Assembly: GCF_024506395.1 (NCBI RefSeq)
Contig: NZ_JANIBO010000004.1
Span: 1-64,000 of the forward strand
DNA length: 64,000 bases
Source of the DNA: Cetobacterium sp. NK01
GTDB taxonomy: Bacteria; Fusobacteriota; Fusobacteriia; Fusobacteriales; Fusobacteriaceae
Direction of reading: 5' to 3'
In this document: one piece after another, positions 49,692 to 58,070 of the stretch
Layout of the letters: every line of letters starts with the position of its first letter
Numbering within the stretch: position 1 is the stretch's first letter
The notes under the pieces: model-generated
Told to the model about the DNA's origin: nothing
What the model saw: only the letters and a program-made list of their open reading frames with translations
The model's database searches: none
Program-made: the position numbers and the translations under genes

Positions 49692-50429
49692 TTATATACC
49701 ATACTTTTCTTTTAAACTTTGAATAGTTCCATCATCTAACATCTTTTTTAATTCTGTATCAATTTTATTTTTTAGCTCTTCATCACTTTTATTAAAAGCC
49801 ATTGCTTTGCTTTCTCCAGAAGCAACTCCGATGCTTTCTATCTCGGGATTGTTCTCTATATACTTTTGAGCAACAGTTTCATCTAATAACATAGCATCTA
49901 TTTTATTAGCTTTTAATGCTAATAAAGCTGATGTGTGTCCAGTAAAAGGAATCACTTGTGCACCTGGGACTTGTCTTGCAATTCCCTCTTCAGTTGTACC
50001 TAATTCTACACCAAATTTTTTATTTTGCAGTTCTTTTGGATTTTTTAAGTTATTATTTTTTAAAACTATATAACAAATATTCGGAGCTATATATGGTGTT
50101 GAAAAGTTAATAAAGTTTTTTCTTTCTTCAGTTACAGTCATTCCAGCTATAATCATATCCACCTTTTTTGTCTGTAAAGCTGATATAAGTCCATCAAAAT
50201 TCATATTAGACCATTTATAATTAAATCCTACTCTTTTAGAAAGCTCCTCAATAATGTCAGCATCAAACCCAACAACCTTATTATTTTCTAAATATTCATA
50301 AGGTGGATATTCAGCGTTTGTTCCAATCACATAAGTCTTTTCATTAACCTCTGTTTTTTTCTCATCTTTTGTACACCCCAAAAATACTACAAATAATAAA
50401 ACTACCATTGATATAATAATCTTTTTCAT
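49692..50429 (-). CDS. Amino acid ABC substrate-binding lipoprotein, orphan
   Basis: A family 3 extracytoplasmic solute-binding protein, 245 aa. The lipobox is VVFLGC (lipidated cysteine at about residue 19). The mature part has NAEYPPYEYLENNKVVGFDADIIEELSKRVG, SALQTKKVDMIIAGMTVTEERK and FGVELGTTEEGIARQVPGAQVIPF, the hallmarks of polar amino acid receptors. No permease or ATPase gene is near, so it must use a partner elsewhere, or act as a sensor. It is the first gene of the operon with alr, behind a leader with an attenuator. Confidence 0.87.
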   Translation of the reverse strand: MKKIIISMVVLLFVVFLGCTKDEKKTEVNEKTYVIGTNAEYPPYEYLENNKVVGFDADIIEELSKRVGFNYKWSNMNFDGLISALQTKKVDMIIAGMTVTEERKNFINFSTPYIAPNICYIVLKNNNLKNPKELQNKKFGVELGTTEEGIARQVPGAQVIPFTGHTSALLALKANKIDAMLLDETVAQKYIENNPEIESIGVASGESKAMAFNKSDEELKNKIDTELKKMLDDGTIQSLKEKYGI

Positions 50430-50454
50430 CTCTTCCCTCCATAAAAAATTTTAT

Positions 50455-50492
50455 AAAAAAAATACCTGCCTTAAAAGACAGGTATTAATCAC
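50455..50492 (-). terminator. Attenuator terminator in the SBP-alr leader
   Basis: On the minus strand AATACCTGTC pairs with G(G)CAGGTATT around TTTTAAG, followed by eight Ts, about 25 bases before the binding-protein start and ~190 nt after the promoter. Confidence 0.75.
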
Positions 50493-50544
50493 AAAAAATA
50501 TAACTAAAAACTATTTAATCAATAAAAAATTAATTAAATTTTAA

Positions 50545-50628
50545 TTATAAAATAAAGCAATTGAGCCTACTATCTCTAAGGATTACAAATTTATTAAGTT
50601 GTTTTGTATTCCTTAAATTCCTTAGCAT
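50545..50628 (-). CDS. Candidate 27-aa leader peptide of the SBP-alr operon
   Basis: ATG 50628 follows AAAGGAGGAAGAG, one of the best ribosome binding sites in the window. The product (MLRNLRNTKQLNKFVILRD then SRLNCFIL) has six leucines and four arginines among 27 residues and two early AGG codons. It lies between a consensus promoter and a terminator, the layout of translational attenuation. It might also be a small independent protein. Confidence 0.5.
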   Translation of the reverse strand: MLRNLRNTKQLNKFVILRDSRLNCFIL

Positions 50629-50656
50629 TCTCTTCCTCCTTTTATAATTTTGTCAG

Positions 50657-50685
50657 ATTATAACATCTAAAGTTTTATAAGTCAA
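50657..50685 (-). promoter_or_regulatory. Promoter of the SBP-alr operon
   Basis: TTGACT, a 17-bp spacer and TATAAT on the minus strand; a near-perfect promoter. Confidence 0.75.
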
Positions 50686-50728
50686 TAAAATATGTTATGC
50701 AAATAATATATTACAATAACATATTTTA
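50686..50728. promoter_or_regulatory. 13-bp inverted repeat upstream of the SBP-alr promoter
   Basis: TAAAATATGTTAT (50686-50698) and its exact inverse ATAACATATTTTA (50716-50728) around a 17-bp centre, abutting the -35 box. It is a likely regulator binding site. Confidence 0.55.
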
Positions 50729-50756
50729 TATATTGTACAAAGATTTTTTTTATCAA

Positions 50757-51970
50757 AATGCCCTGAGAAAACCTCTTCTTCTATTAGGGGGAGGATAAAT
50801 CTAGGCAATCTTTTTAGTTTTTTAGATTAAAATATTTAGAAATTATGGTACAATACAATAATAATAAAATTTAAAAAATGGAGGTGAAAAACTATGAAGA
50901 CGTATAACTTAGCTTTTAAATATAGGGTATATCCTAATGAAGTTCAAGCCAATATAATTAATGCAACTTTTGGTTGTACTAGACTTGTATATAATAGATT
51001 CTTAGCTCAGAGAAAAGAATTGTATGAGACAGAAAAAAAATCTGTAACTTACAATACTCAAGCTAAAGAGCTCCCACTACTTAAACTTGAATTACCATTC
51101 TTGAAAGAGGTTGATTCAATAGCGTTACAACAAGCGCTTAAAAATTTAGAAACTGCGTATAAGAATTTCTTTCAAAACCGTACAGCATTTCCTAAATTTA
51201 AATCTAAAAAATCAACTAGAAAATCGTATAATACAGTATCTACAAGTAATAATATCAGAAAGGATATTAAAGAAGTTCCAAGCGATAACAATATTGTTGG
51301 GCTTGATTTTTCTATGTCAGAATTATTTGTTAGCTCTGAAAACCAAAGAGCTGACTATCCTAGATTTTTTAGAAAGTTAGAAACTAAATTAGCTAAAGCT
51401 CAAAGAGAGCTATCTCGTAAAGTTAAATTCTCAAGTAATTGGAATAAGACTAAATTAAAAGTTGCTAAAATCCACCAAACAATCAAAAACAGTAGAAAAG
51501 ATTTTTTACACAAATTATCAAATGAACTTGTGACTAAATATAACGCGATAATACTTGAAGACCTTAATATGAAAGGTATGAGTGGAGCATTAAATTTTGG
51601 TAAATCTGTCGCTGATAATGGTTGGAGAATGTTTACGACTATGCTTCAATACAAATCAATATTTTTAGGTAAACAAGTAATTAAAATTGACAAGTGGTTT
51701 CCATCGTCAAAAACTTGTTCATTTTGTGGTACTATAAAAGCTGAGTTGGCACTATATTCAAGAGTTTACAAATGTGATGAATATAACTCAGAGATAGATA
51801 AAGACCTAAACGCAAGTATAAATATTCGTGAGGTTGGTAGAGAGCTACTAGCCTATTAAAATATATATCACAGGGTAGGAACTACCCGTAGAGCGTGATT
51901 AATATATCTGACATGAGTCAGATACTTTCCACGAAGCCCCGCCCTCTATTAGGGCGGTGGTAGTTCACAT
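50757..51970 (+). mobile_element. Degenerate IS200/IS605-family element with TnpB only
   Basis: The unit contains a left-end-like hairpin (ACCTCTTCTTC, TATTAGG, GGGAGG near 50775-50800), a tnpB gene, and a right end with the hairpin CGCCCTCTATTAGGGCG and GTAGTTCAC. The right end would hold the omega RNA scaffold in active elements. No TnpA is present and the tnpB is damaged. Confidence 0.75.
50894..51859 (+). pseudogene. tnpB: TnpB-like RNA-guided nuclease gene with internal deletion
   Basis: A 321-aa TnpB-like frame. The start NLAFKYRVYPNEVQANIINATFGCTRLVYNRFL and the RuvC triad are present: D in NIVGLDFSMSE, E in AIILEDLNMKGM and D in IDKDLNASINI. Between residues ~125 and 132 the frame jumps from STSNNIRK to DIKEVPSDN, so the usual ~45-residue stretch before RuvC-I appears to be missing. 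The zinc finger reads CSFCG then CDEY, with the fourth cysteine lost. Family proteins normally have 350-400 residues. The nuclease is probably inactive. It starts behind GGAGGTG. Confidence 0.8.
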
Positions 51971-52005
51971 ATACTTGTTGAAATAAATTTAAAAGGAGAA
52001 CAACT

Positions 52006-53355
52006 ATGAAAATAGCAATAAATAATGGACACTTAATTGATCCTAAAAATAATATATCTGAAAAATTAAATATCAGTATTGAAAATGGTAAAATAGTTGA
52101 GCTTTCTAAAAATATTTTAACTGGAGATAAAGTAATTGATGCAAACAATTTATATGTAACTCCTGGATTTATTGACATGCATATGCATGAAGATAAAATA
52201 CTAGATGGAAAGATTAAAATAAATATTTTTGAAAAACTTTTAAAAATGGGGGTAACTTCTGCTATAGGAGGAAATTGTGGAATTGGTATTGAAAATATTA
52301 GTGAATATTTAAATTTAGTTGATCTTGGATTTCCTATAAACTACGGAACACTTTTACCTCATGAAATTTTAAGAAAATACATTGATATTCATGATAGATA
52401 TGCGAATCTAGAGAATAAAAATATAGAAAAAATGTATCACTTTGGAAAAAATCTTATAAAAGAAAATGGTCTTTTAGGGATAAGCTTTGGTATTGAATAT
52501 ATTCCAGGAATAGATTTTAATGAATTAATAACATTAGCTAGACTTGGAAAAAATAGAATTGTTTCTGCTCACTTGAGAGAGGATGGAGAAAATGTTTTAA
52601 AGTCTTTAAATGAATTTTTAGAAATTGGAAAATTTTCAGATACCCATTTACAAATTTCTCACATAGGAAGTATGGCTGGATATGGACAAATGGATAAATT
52701 TTTAACTGAAATTGAAAATAAAAAAGAACATGATATCAAAATAATGTATGATTGTTATCCATATAAGGCTTTTAGCACACTAATAGGTTCGGCTGTTTTT
52801 GATAATAATTATATTGAAAATCATAATTTTGTTTATGAACAACTACAAATTGCCAGCGGTCCATTAAAAGGTAATTTATGCACAAAAAAGATTTTTGAAC
52901 AATTAAGAAAAGCTTCTCCTGAGACTCTTGTTATTGGACATATGATGATTGAAAAAGATATTGATACTGCTATTTTAAATAAAAATACTGTTATTGTCAG
53001 TGATGGAATTTTAACTGAATCAGGTGAAGGACACCCTAGAGCAGCTGGGACTTTTCCAAAGTTTCTAAAAGAGTATGTAAAAGATAAAAAATTACTATCT
53101 ATAGAAGAAGCTATTGAAAAAATAACATTTTCTCCAGCTAAAATACTTGGAATAAATAAAGGTTCTTTAGAAATCGGAGCTGACGCCGATATTACAATTT
53201 TTTCTTTAGACGAAATTGAAGATCAAGCAACTTTTGAAAATACAACTTTACCTCCAAAAGGGATAAAATATGTTATTATCAATGGTAAACTTGCTTTAAT
53301 TGATAATGATGTTGTAAATTTTAACTCTGGAAAATCTATACGAAAATTTTTATAA
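52006..53355 (+). CDS. N-acyl-D-amino acid deacylase family protein 2
   Basis: Composite amidohydrolase of 449 aa, shorter than copy 1. Metal-site motifs are IDMHMHED, the cysteine in GGNCGIG, SAHLRED, ISHIGSM and VSDGILTE. The N- and C-terminal strands (IAINNGHLIDPKNN; GSLEIGADADITIFSLDEIE) form the beta-sandwich. Substrate may be N-acyl-D-glutamate/aspartate or a related compound. The start follows AAAGGAG. It begins 36 bases after the IS right end, so its native promoter may have been displaced. Confidence 0.85.
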   Translation: MKIAINNGHLIDPKNNISEKLNISIENGKIVELSKNILTGDKVIDANNLYVTPGFIDMHMHEDKILDGKIKINIFEKLLKMGVTSAIGGNCGIGIENISEYLNLVDLGFPINYGTLLPHEILRKYIDIHDRYANLENKNIEKMYHFGKNLIKENGLLGISFGIEYIPGIDFNELITLARLGKNRIVSAHLREDGENVLKSLNEFLEIGKFSDTHLQISHIGSMAGYGQMDKFLTEIENKKEHDIKIMYDCYPYKAFSTLIGSAVFDNNYIENHNFVYEQLQIASGPLKGNLCTKKIFEQLRKASPETLVIGHMMIEKDIDTAILNKNTVIVSDGILTESGEGHPRAAGTFPKFLKEYVKDKKLLSIEEAIEKITFSPAKILGINKGSLEIGADADITIFSLDEIEDQATFENTTLPPKGIKYVIINGKLALIDNDVVNFNSGKSIRKFL

Positions 53356-53363
53356 AAAAATAT

Positions 53364-53397
53364 AAAAAAGAGGAAAATTAATTTTCCTCTTTTTTAA
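53364..53397. terminator. Bidirectional terminator
   Basis: AAAAAAGAGGAAAATTAA pairs with its complement ending in CCTCTTTTTT, between D-aminoacylase 2 and the converging M20 gene. Confidence 0.85.
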
Positions 53398-53408
53398 TAT
53401 CATTAAAA

Positions 53409-54596
53409 TTATTTAAATTTTTCTAAATAATCATATGCTACTTGTGCTAAAGCTTTAGAACTAATCTCTAAATGTTTATCATCCCATTTTAAACGTGGAT
53501 GATGTAAAAGGGTCTCAATATCCTCCTGATTTTCCTTTGTTCCTATAAAGAAAAAATTACTTGGAACTCTATTTGATATATAAGAAAAATCTTCTGAACC
53601 CATAAGTGGCTCAGTCATTAAAATTACATTATCCTCTCCTACTACATTAGCCAATGATAATTTGGTAGAAGTAAATAAATTAGAGTCATTTTTTAATGTC
53701 GGATACATTCTTTCAATTATGAAATTATAGCTTGCTCCATAGGCATTGCAAAGTCCTTCTAAAATACTATCCATCTTATTTAAAATATCTGTTGTTAAAT
53801 TTTCATCAAAAGTTCTAATTGTCCCTTTAATAGTCAACTTATCAGGAATTACATTTCCTGCTTCTCCAGCTTTAATGCTGCAACAAGATAAAACTGCTGG
53901 TTGCATTGCTGAAATATTTCTACTTATAATATTTTGAAAATTTATAATTGCTTGACATCCTATTATAATAGGATCCACTGTTTTTTCTGGAGTAGAACCA
54001 TGACCTCCAACCCCATTAATCTCTATATCAAATCCTGTTGGATGAGCCATTAAATTACCGTCTTTAAATAATATCTTTCCTGCTAGATAATTAGGCCATA
54101 GATGACATGCATATGCTGCATCAACTTTAGGATCTTCTAATATTCCTTCATCAATCATAGGTTTTGCTCCACCTGGCCCCTCTTCAGCCGGTTGAAAAAC
54201 TAATTTAATATTTCCTGATATATTTTCCTTAAGTTCATTTAGAATCATCGCAGCTCCTAATAAGCCTGCCACATGTCCATCATGACCACATGCATGCATG
54301 ACACCAGGAACTAAAGATTTGTATTCACATTCTGTCTCTTCATTAATTGGAAGAGCATCCATATCAGCTCTTAATAAAACTGTTTTACCTGGTTTCCCTC
54401 CTTTAATTAATGCTACAACTCCTGTTTTAGCAATTTCACTTTTGTATGGAATTCCCAATATATCAAGCTCTCTTTTTATCAATTGAGCTGTTTTAAATTC
54501 TTGAAATCCAAGTTCTGGATATTGGTGTAATTCTCTTCTTATAGCTCTTATTTTTTCTAAATTTTTTTTAGCAAGAGCATCTATTTTATGTATCAT
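53409..54596 (-). CDS. M20 family amidohydrolase 2 (AbgB/HipO-like)
   Basis: Metal-dependent amidohydrolase, 395 aa. Motifs are IRRELHQYPELGFQEFKTAQLI, LLRADMDALPINEET, MHACGHDGHVAGLL, FQPAEEGPGGAKPM, the lid GHGSTPEKTVDP and MGSEDFSYI. It follows AbgT by 20 bases, as AbgA/AbgB accompany AbgT in E. coli. It therefore probably hydrolyses the imported acyl-glutamate-like compound. The frame opens four codons earlier with a TTG that is part of TTGGAGG; ATG 54596 is preferred. Confidence 0.88.
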   Translation of the reverse strand: MIHKIDALAKKNLEKIRAIRRELHQYPELGFQEFKTAQLIKRELDILGIPYKSEIAKTGVVALIKGGKPGKTVLLRADMDALPINEETECEYKSLVPGVMHACGHDGHVAGLLGAAMILNELKENISGNIKLVFQPAEEGPGGAKPMIDEGILEDPKVDAAYACHLWPNYLAGKILFKDGNLMAHPTGFDIEINGVGGHGSTPEKTVDPIIIGCQAIINFQNIISRNISAMQPAVLSCCSIKAGEAGNVIPDKLTIKGTIRTFDENLTTDILNKMDSILEGLCNAYGASYNFIIERMYPTLKNDSNLFTSTKLSLANVVGEDNVILMTEPLMGSEDFSYISNRVPSNFFFIGTKENQEDIETLLHHPRLKWDDKHLEISSKALAQVAYDYLEKFK

Positions 54597-54616
54597 TTTT
54601 ACCTCCAAATACTATT

Positions 54617-56149
54617 TTATATTCCTAAAGATAATTCGAACATTATAAATGTAACTAAAAGGGATATGCTAGCCAATAAAGTAGTAATAGCATAAGGAAT
54701 CATATTTGCAACAAGAGTTCCTATTCCAAAATTTTTATCGTATTTTTTACAAACTGCCAAAATTAAAGGTAAATATGGAAATAATGGAGATATCATATTT
54801 GTAGAAGAATCTCCGATTCTATAAGCTATCTGCGTTAAAGATGGGTCATAATCTAATAACATAAACATCGGAATAAAAATAGGAGATAATATTGCCCATT
54901 TAGCCGAAGCACTACCAATAAATAAATTTATAAATCCTACTAAAAATATAAACATTACCATTAAGGGTATTCCTGATAATGAAGTTTGACTAAGTCTTTC
55001 AGCTCCCTTTATAGCTAAAACAATCCCTAAATTACTTTTTCCAAAAAGATTAAGAAATTGTGCCGCTACAAAAACTATGAAAATATATCCACCCATTTCT
55101 CCTAAGCTTTGTCCTACCATCTTAACGATATCTTTATCATTTTTTATTTTATTTGTTATTTTTCCAAATACCATTCCTGGAATCATAAAAGCAAGCATCA
55201 TAATTATAATTAATCCACCCATAAACGGGGACTTAACAGATACTAATGAGCCTGAAGCATCTCTTAAAAAAGATGTTTTTCCAACAGTTAAAGAAAAGAT
55301 AAACAAAAAGTAAATTATTAAAGAGTATCCTGCATATTTTAGTCCTTTTTTTTCTAAATTTCCAATTTTACTGTTATCAGCTTTTGTCAAATTTTTATCA
55401 AATGGAAATCGTGGTTCTATAAATTTTTTAGTAACAAATGTTATTATAAACATTTGTAAACAAGCATTTAGCATATTAAAAAATATAGTCATTGCTGGAC
55501 TTCTCATAAAAGATGGATCCAATGTTTGAGCTGCTGGTATGGTAAACGAAGTTATCAAAATATCATTTAAACTTACAAAAAGTCCAGAACAAAATCCTAT
55601 GGCTGCTCCTGCATATGCTAAAAGTATTCCTATAATTGGATTTTTGTTAAGTTTTAAAAAAATTAACGCTGCTAAAGGAGGAAGTACAACAAAACCTGCA
55701 TCTCCAATTCCTGTAAAAATTAATCCCATAATAACAACCGCATAATAAACTACTCCTTTTGGAACTCTAACCATAACTGTATTTAATAATGTTTCTAATA
55801 AACCACTCTTATCAGCAACACCAATTCCAATCATAGCAACTAAAACAACTCCAAGTGGTGGATAAGTTTGAAATACATTTATCATTTCTACTAAAATTTG
55901 CTTTAAATTTGTTTTACTTAGTAAATCATTAACTGTAATAACTTCTTTTGTTATTGGGTGAATAGCTGTAACATTAAATCTATTACAAAAATATGAAACT
56001 ATTAAAATTAAAACACATAGCATTATAAAAATAGTAACAGAATCAGGAAGTTTATTTCCTACTTTTTCAAATAAGTCTAAAATTTTATTAGCTATTCCTG
56101 AAGAATTATTTTTTTTTAAAATAAGAGACTCATCTTCAAATTTACTCAT
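54617..56149 (-). CDS. abgT: AbgT-family transporter
   Basis: A 510-aa inner-membrane transporter of the AbgT family, which imports p-aminobenzoyl-glutamate or exports sulfonamides. It has about 11 helices and two re-entrant loops. Seen are FEKVGNKLPDSVTIFIMLCVLI, TYPPLGVVLVAMIGIGVADKSGLLE, FTGIGDAGFVVLPPLAALIF, AAIGFCSGLFVSLNDILI and the C-terminal INLFIGSASAKWAILSPIFIPMFMLLDYDP and RIGDSSTNMISPLFPYLPLILA. It lies between hutH and the M20 gene in one operon, so an N-acyl or formimino glutamate substrate is a possibility. Confidence 0.87.
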   Translation of the reverse strand: MSKFEDESLILKKNNSSGIANKILDLFEKVGNKLPDSVTIFIMLCVLILIVSYFCNRFNVTAIHPITKEVITVNDLLSKTNLKQILVEMINVFQTYPPLGVVLVAMIGIGVADKSGLLETLLNTVMVRVPKGVVYYAVVIMGLIFTGIGDAGFVVLPPLAALIFLKLNKNPIIGILLAYAGAAIGFCSGLFVSLNDILITSFTIPAAQTLDPSFMRSPAMTIFFNMLNACLQMFIITFVTKKFIEPRFPFDKNLTKADNSKIGNLEKKGLKYAGYSLIIYFLFIFSLTVGKTSFLRDASGSLVSVKSPFMGGLIIIMMLAFMIPGMVFGKITNKIKNDKDIVKMVGQSLGEMGGYIFIVFVAAQFLNLFGKSNLGIVLAIKGAERLSQTSLSGIPLMVMFIFLVGFINLFIGSASAKWAILSPIFIPMFMLLDYDPSLTQIAYRIGDSSTNMISPLFPYLPLILAVCKKYDKNFGIGTLVANMIPYAITTLLASISLLVTFIMFELSLGI

Positions 56150-56163
56150 AGATACCTCCTAAA

Positions 56164-57705
56164 CTAATTTTTTATATGTTGATGTGCTTTTTCTAACGAA
56201 TCAATTATCAAATTATTTTTTATTATTTCCTCAACAGTATCTATATCAGGATACATAACTCTATCTTTATCATAATACTTTACATTTTCTCTGATGATTT
56301 TGTAAGCTTCTTGAGTCATTAAACCAAGAGAGTCTTTAGATTTTTTTAGATCAATTGCCTGACAAGCACATAAAATTTCCATAGCTATAACTTTTCTAGC
56401 ATTTCCTAAAATTTCTCCAGCTTTTCTAGCTGCTATTGTTCCCATAGACACATGATCTTCTTGATTAGCTGAAGATGGAATAGAATCTACAGATGCAGGA
56501 TGAGCTAAAACTTTATTTTCTGAAACTAAAGACGCTGCACTATATTGAACAATCATAAAACCAGAATTAACTCCACCGTTTTCAACTAAAAATGCAGGTA
56601 ATCCATTATTTAATTGAGGATTAACAAGTCTTTCAATTCTTCTCTCAGATATATTAGCCATTTCAGAAAGAGCTATTCCTAAAAAATCAAATGGTAATGC
56701 CATCGGTTGTCCATGGAAATTTCCACCAGAAATAACTTCATCCTCTTCTACAAATATAATTGGATTATCTGTAACTGCATTCATCTCTATCTCTACTTTT
56801 GTTTTGATAAAATTAAATGCATCTTTACTTGCTCCATGGATTTGTGGAATACATCTTAAAGAGTAAGGATCTTGAGTTCTTAATTCTCCTTGTTTTGTTA
56901 TACATTTACTTCCTTTTAAAATTTTTCTTATATTTTCTGCTGTTGTTATTTGTCCAGCATGAGGTCTTACTTTATGAACCTTCTTATCAAAAGCACAAAT
57001 TATACCATTCAATGCTTCTATGCTTAGAGCTCCAGCTAAATCAAGATGTTTCATTAAATTTAAAGCATCATAAGTTACATGAGCACCAATAGATGTCATA
57101 ACCTGTGTTCCATTTATAAGGGCTAATCCTTCTTTTGATGAAAGTGATTCTAATACTTTTATATTGGCTTTCTCCATAGCTTCTTTTCCTGAAAGCAATT
57201 CTTCTTTATAGTAAGCTTTTCCTAAACCAAGCATAACTAAAACCATGTGAGATAAAGGAGCTAAATCTCCAGAAGCTCCTAAAGAACCTTTTTCTGGAAT
57301 ATATGGAGTTACATTTTTATTGATCATTTCAACTAAAGTATCTAAAGTTATTTTTCTAACTCCTGAGTGACCTTTACAAAGATTTACAACACGTAATAAC
57401 ATTATCCCACGAACATATTCAATAGATAAAGGATTTCCAACTCCACAAGAATGACTCATTATCAAATTTTTTTGAAGAACTTCGGTTTCATCCTCGGAAA
57501 TAATTTGATCTGAAAATTTTCCAAAACCAGTTGTAATTCCATAACAAACTTTTTGATCTGCAACATATCTTTCAACTAGTTCCCTAGCTTTTTCAACATC
57601 CTTATAAGTTTCTTCTGAAATCATAACTTTATAACCTTTTCTAGTAACATTAATAAAATCTTCCAGTAAAATTTCTTTTTTCTCAATTGTGTAAATATTT
57701 TTCAT
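56164..57705 (-). CDS. hutH: Histidine ammonia-lyase
   Basis: Converts L-histidine to urocanate and ammonia, 513 aa, cytoplasmic homotetramer. The self-made MIO cofactor comes from A144-S145-G146 in GSLGASGDLAPLSH. Other signatures are CYGITTGFGKFSD (catalytic tyrosine), QKNLIMSHSCGVG, VTDNPIIF and MVQYSAASLVSENK. It starts behind GGAGG. It heads an operon with AbgT and M20, and is divergent from hutU-hutI, so both arms of histidine breakdown share one control region. Confidence 0.93.
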   Translation of the reverse strand: MKNIYTIEKKEILLEDFINVTRKGYKVMISEETYKDVEKARELVERYVADQKVCYGITTGFGKFSDQIISEDETEVLQKNLIMSHSCGVGNPLSIEYVRGIMLLRVVNLCKGHSGVRKITLDTLVEMINKNVTPYIPEKGSLGASGDLAPLSHMVLVMLGLGKAYYKEELLSGKEAMEKANIKVLESLSSKEGLALINGTQVMTSIGAHVTYDALNLMKHLDLAGALSIEALNGIICAFDKKVHKVRPHAGQITTAENIRKILKGSKCITKQGELRTQDPYSLRCIPQIHGASKDAFNFIKTKVEIEMNAVTDNPIIFVEEDEVISGGNFHGQPMALPFDFLGIALSEMANISERRIERLVNPQLNNGLPAFLVENGGVNSGFMIVQYSAASLVSENKVLAHPASVDSIPSSANQEDHVSMGTIAARKAGEILGNARKVIAMEILCACQAIDLKKSKDSLGLMTQEAYKIIRENVKYYDKDRVMYPDIDTVEEIIKNNLIIDSLEKAHQHIKN

Positions 57706-58070
57706 ATTTCCTCCTTGTAAAGTAACTTAAATTAATATTTTTATTTATATAAATTTTATTTTTAATTTTTAAAAATAACACTTCTATTTTTAAAGTCTAT
57801 TTATTAACTCTATAATTTTATTAATCCCTTATATACCTTTTAAAAATTTGAAAGTCAATAATATTTTTAAAAAAAAATAAATAAAATTATTTCTAGACTA
57901 TGATTTTATTCTCTTAGAGAGAATTGTATTTTTTATAAATAAAATACATTTAATTTTTATATTGTATTTTTTCAAAAAATAAAGGTATTAACAATAGCAG
58001 AAAGTAATAAAAAATTTTTATCTAATTATTAAAGTCATTTTAAAAATATAAAATATGGAGGTTTTAAATT
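57706..58070. promoter_or_regulatory. Divergent hut control region
   Basis: The 365-base gap contains a hutH-directed promoter on the minus strand (TTGACT at 57858-57853, a 17-bp spacer, TATATA at 57835-57830) and a palindrome TGTATTTT/AAAATACA (57925-57948). A repeated half-site TTGTATTTTTTCAAAAAATA lies at ~57963. The palindrome sits between the two promoters and is the best operator candidate. No regulator gene is adjacent. The hutU ribosome binding site is GGAGG. Confidence 0.5.
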
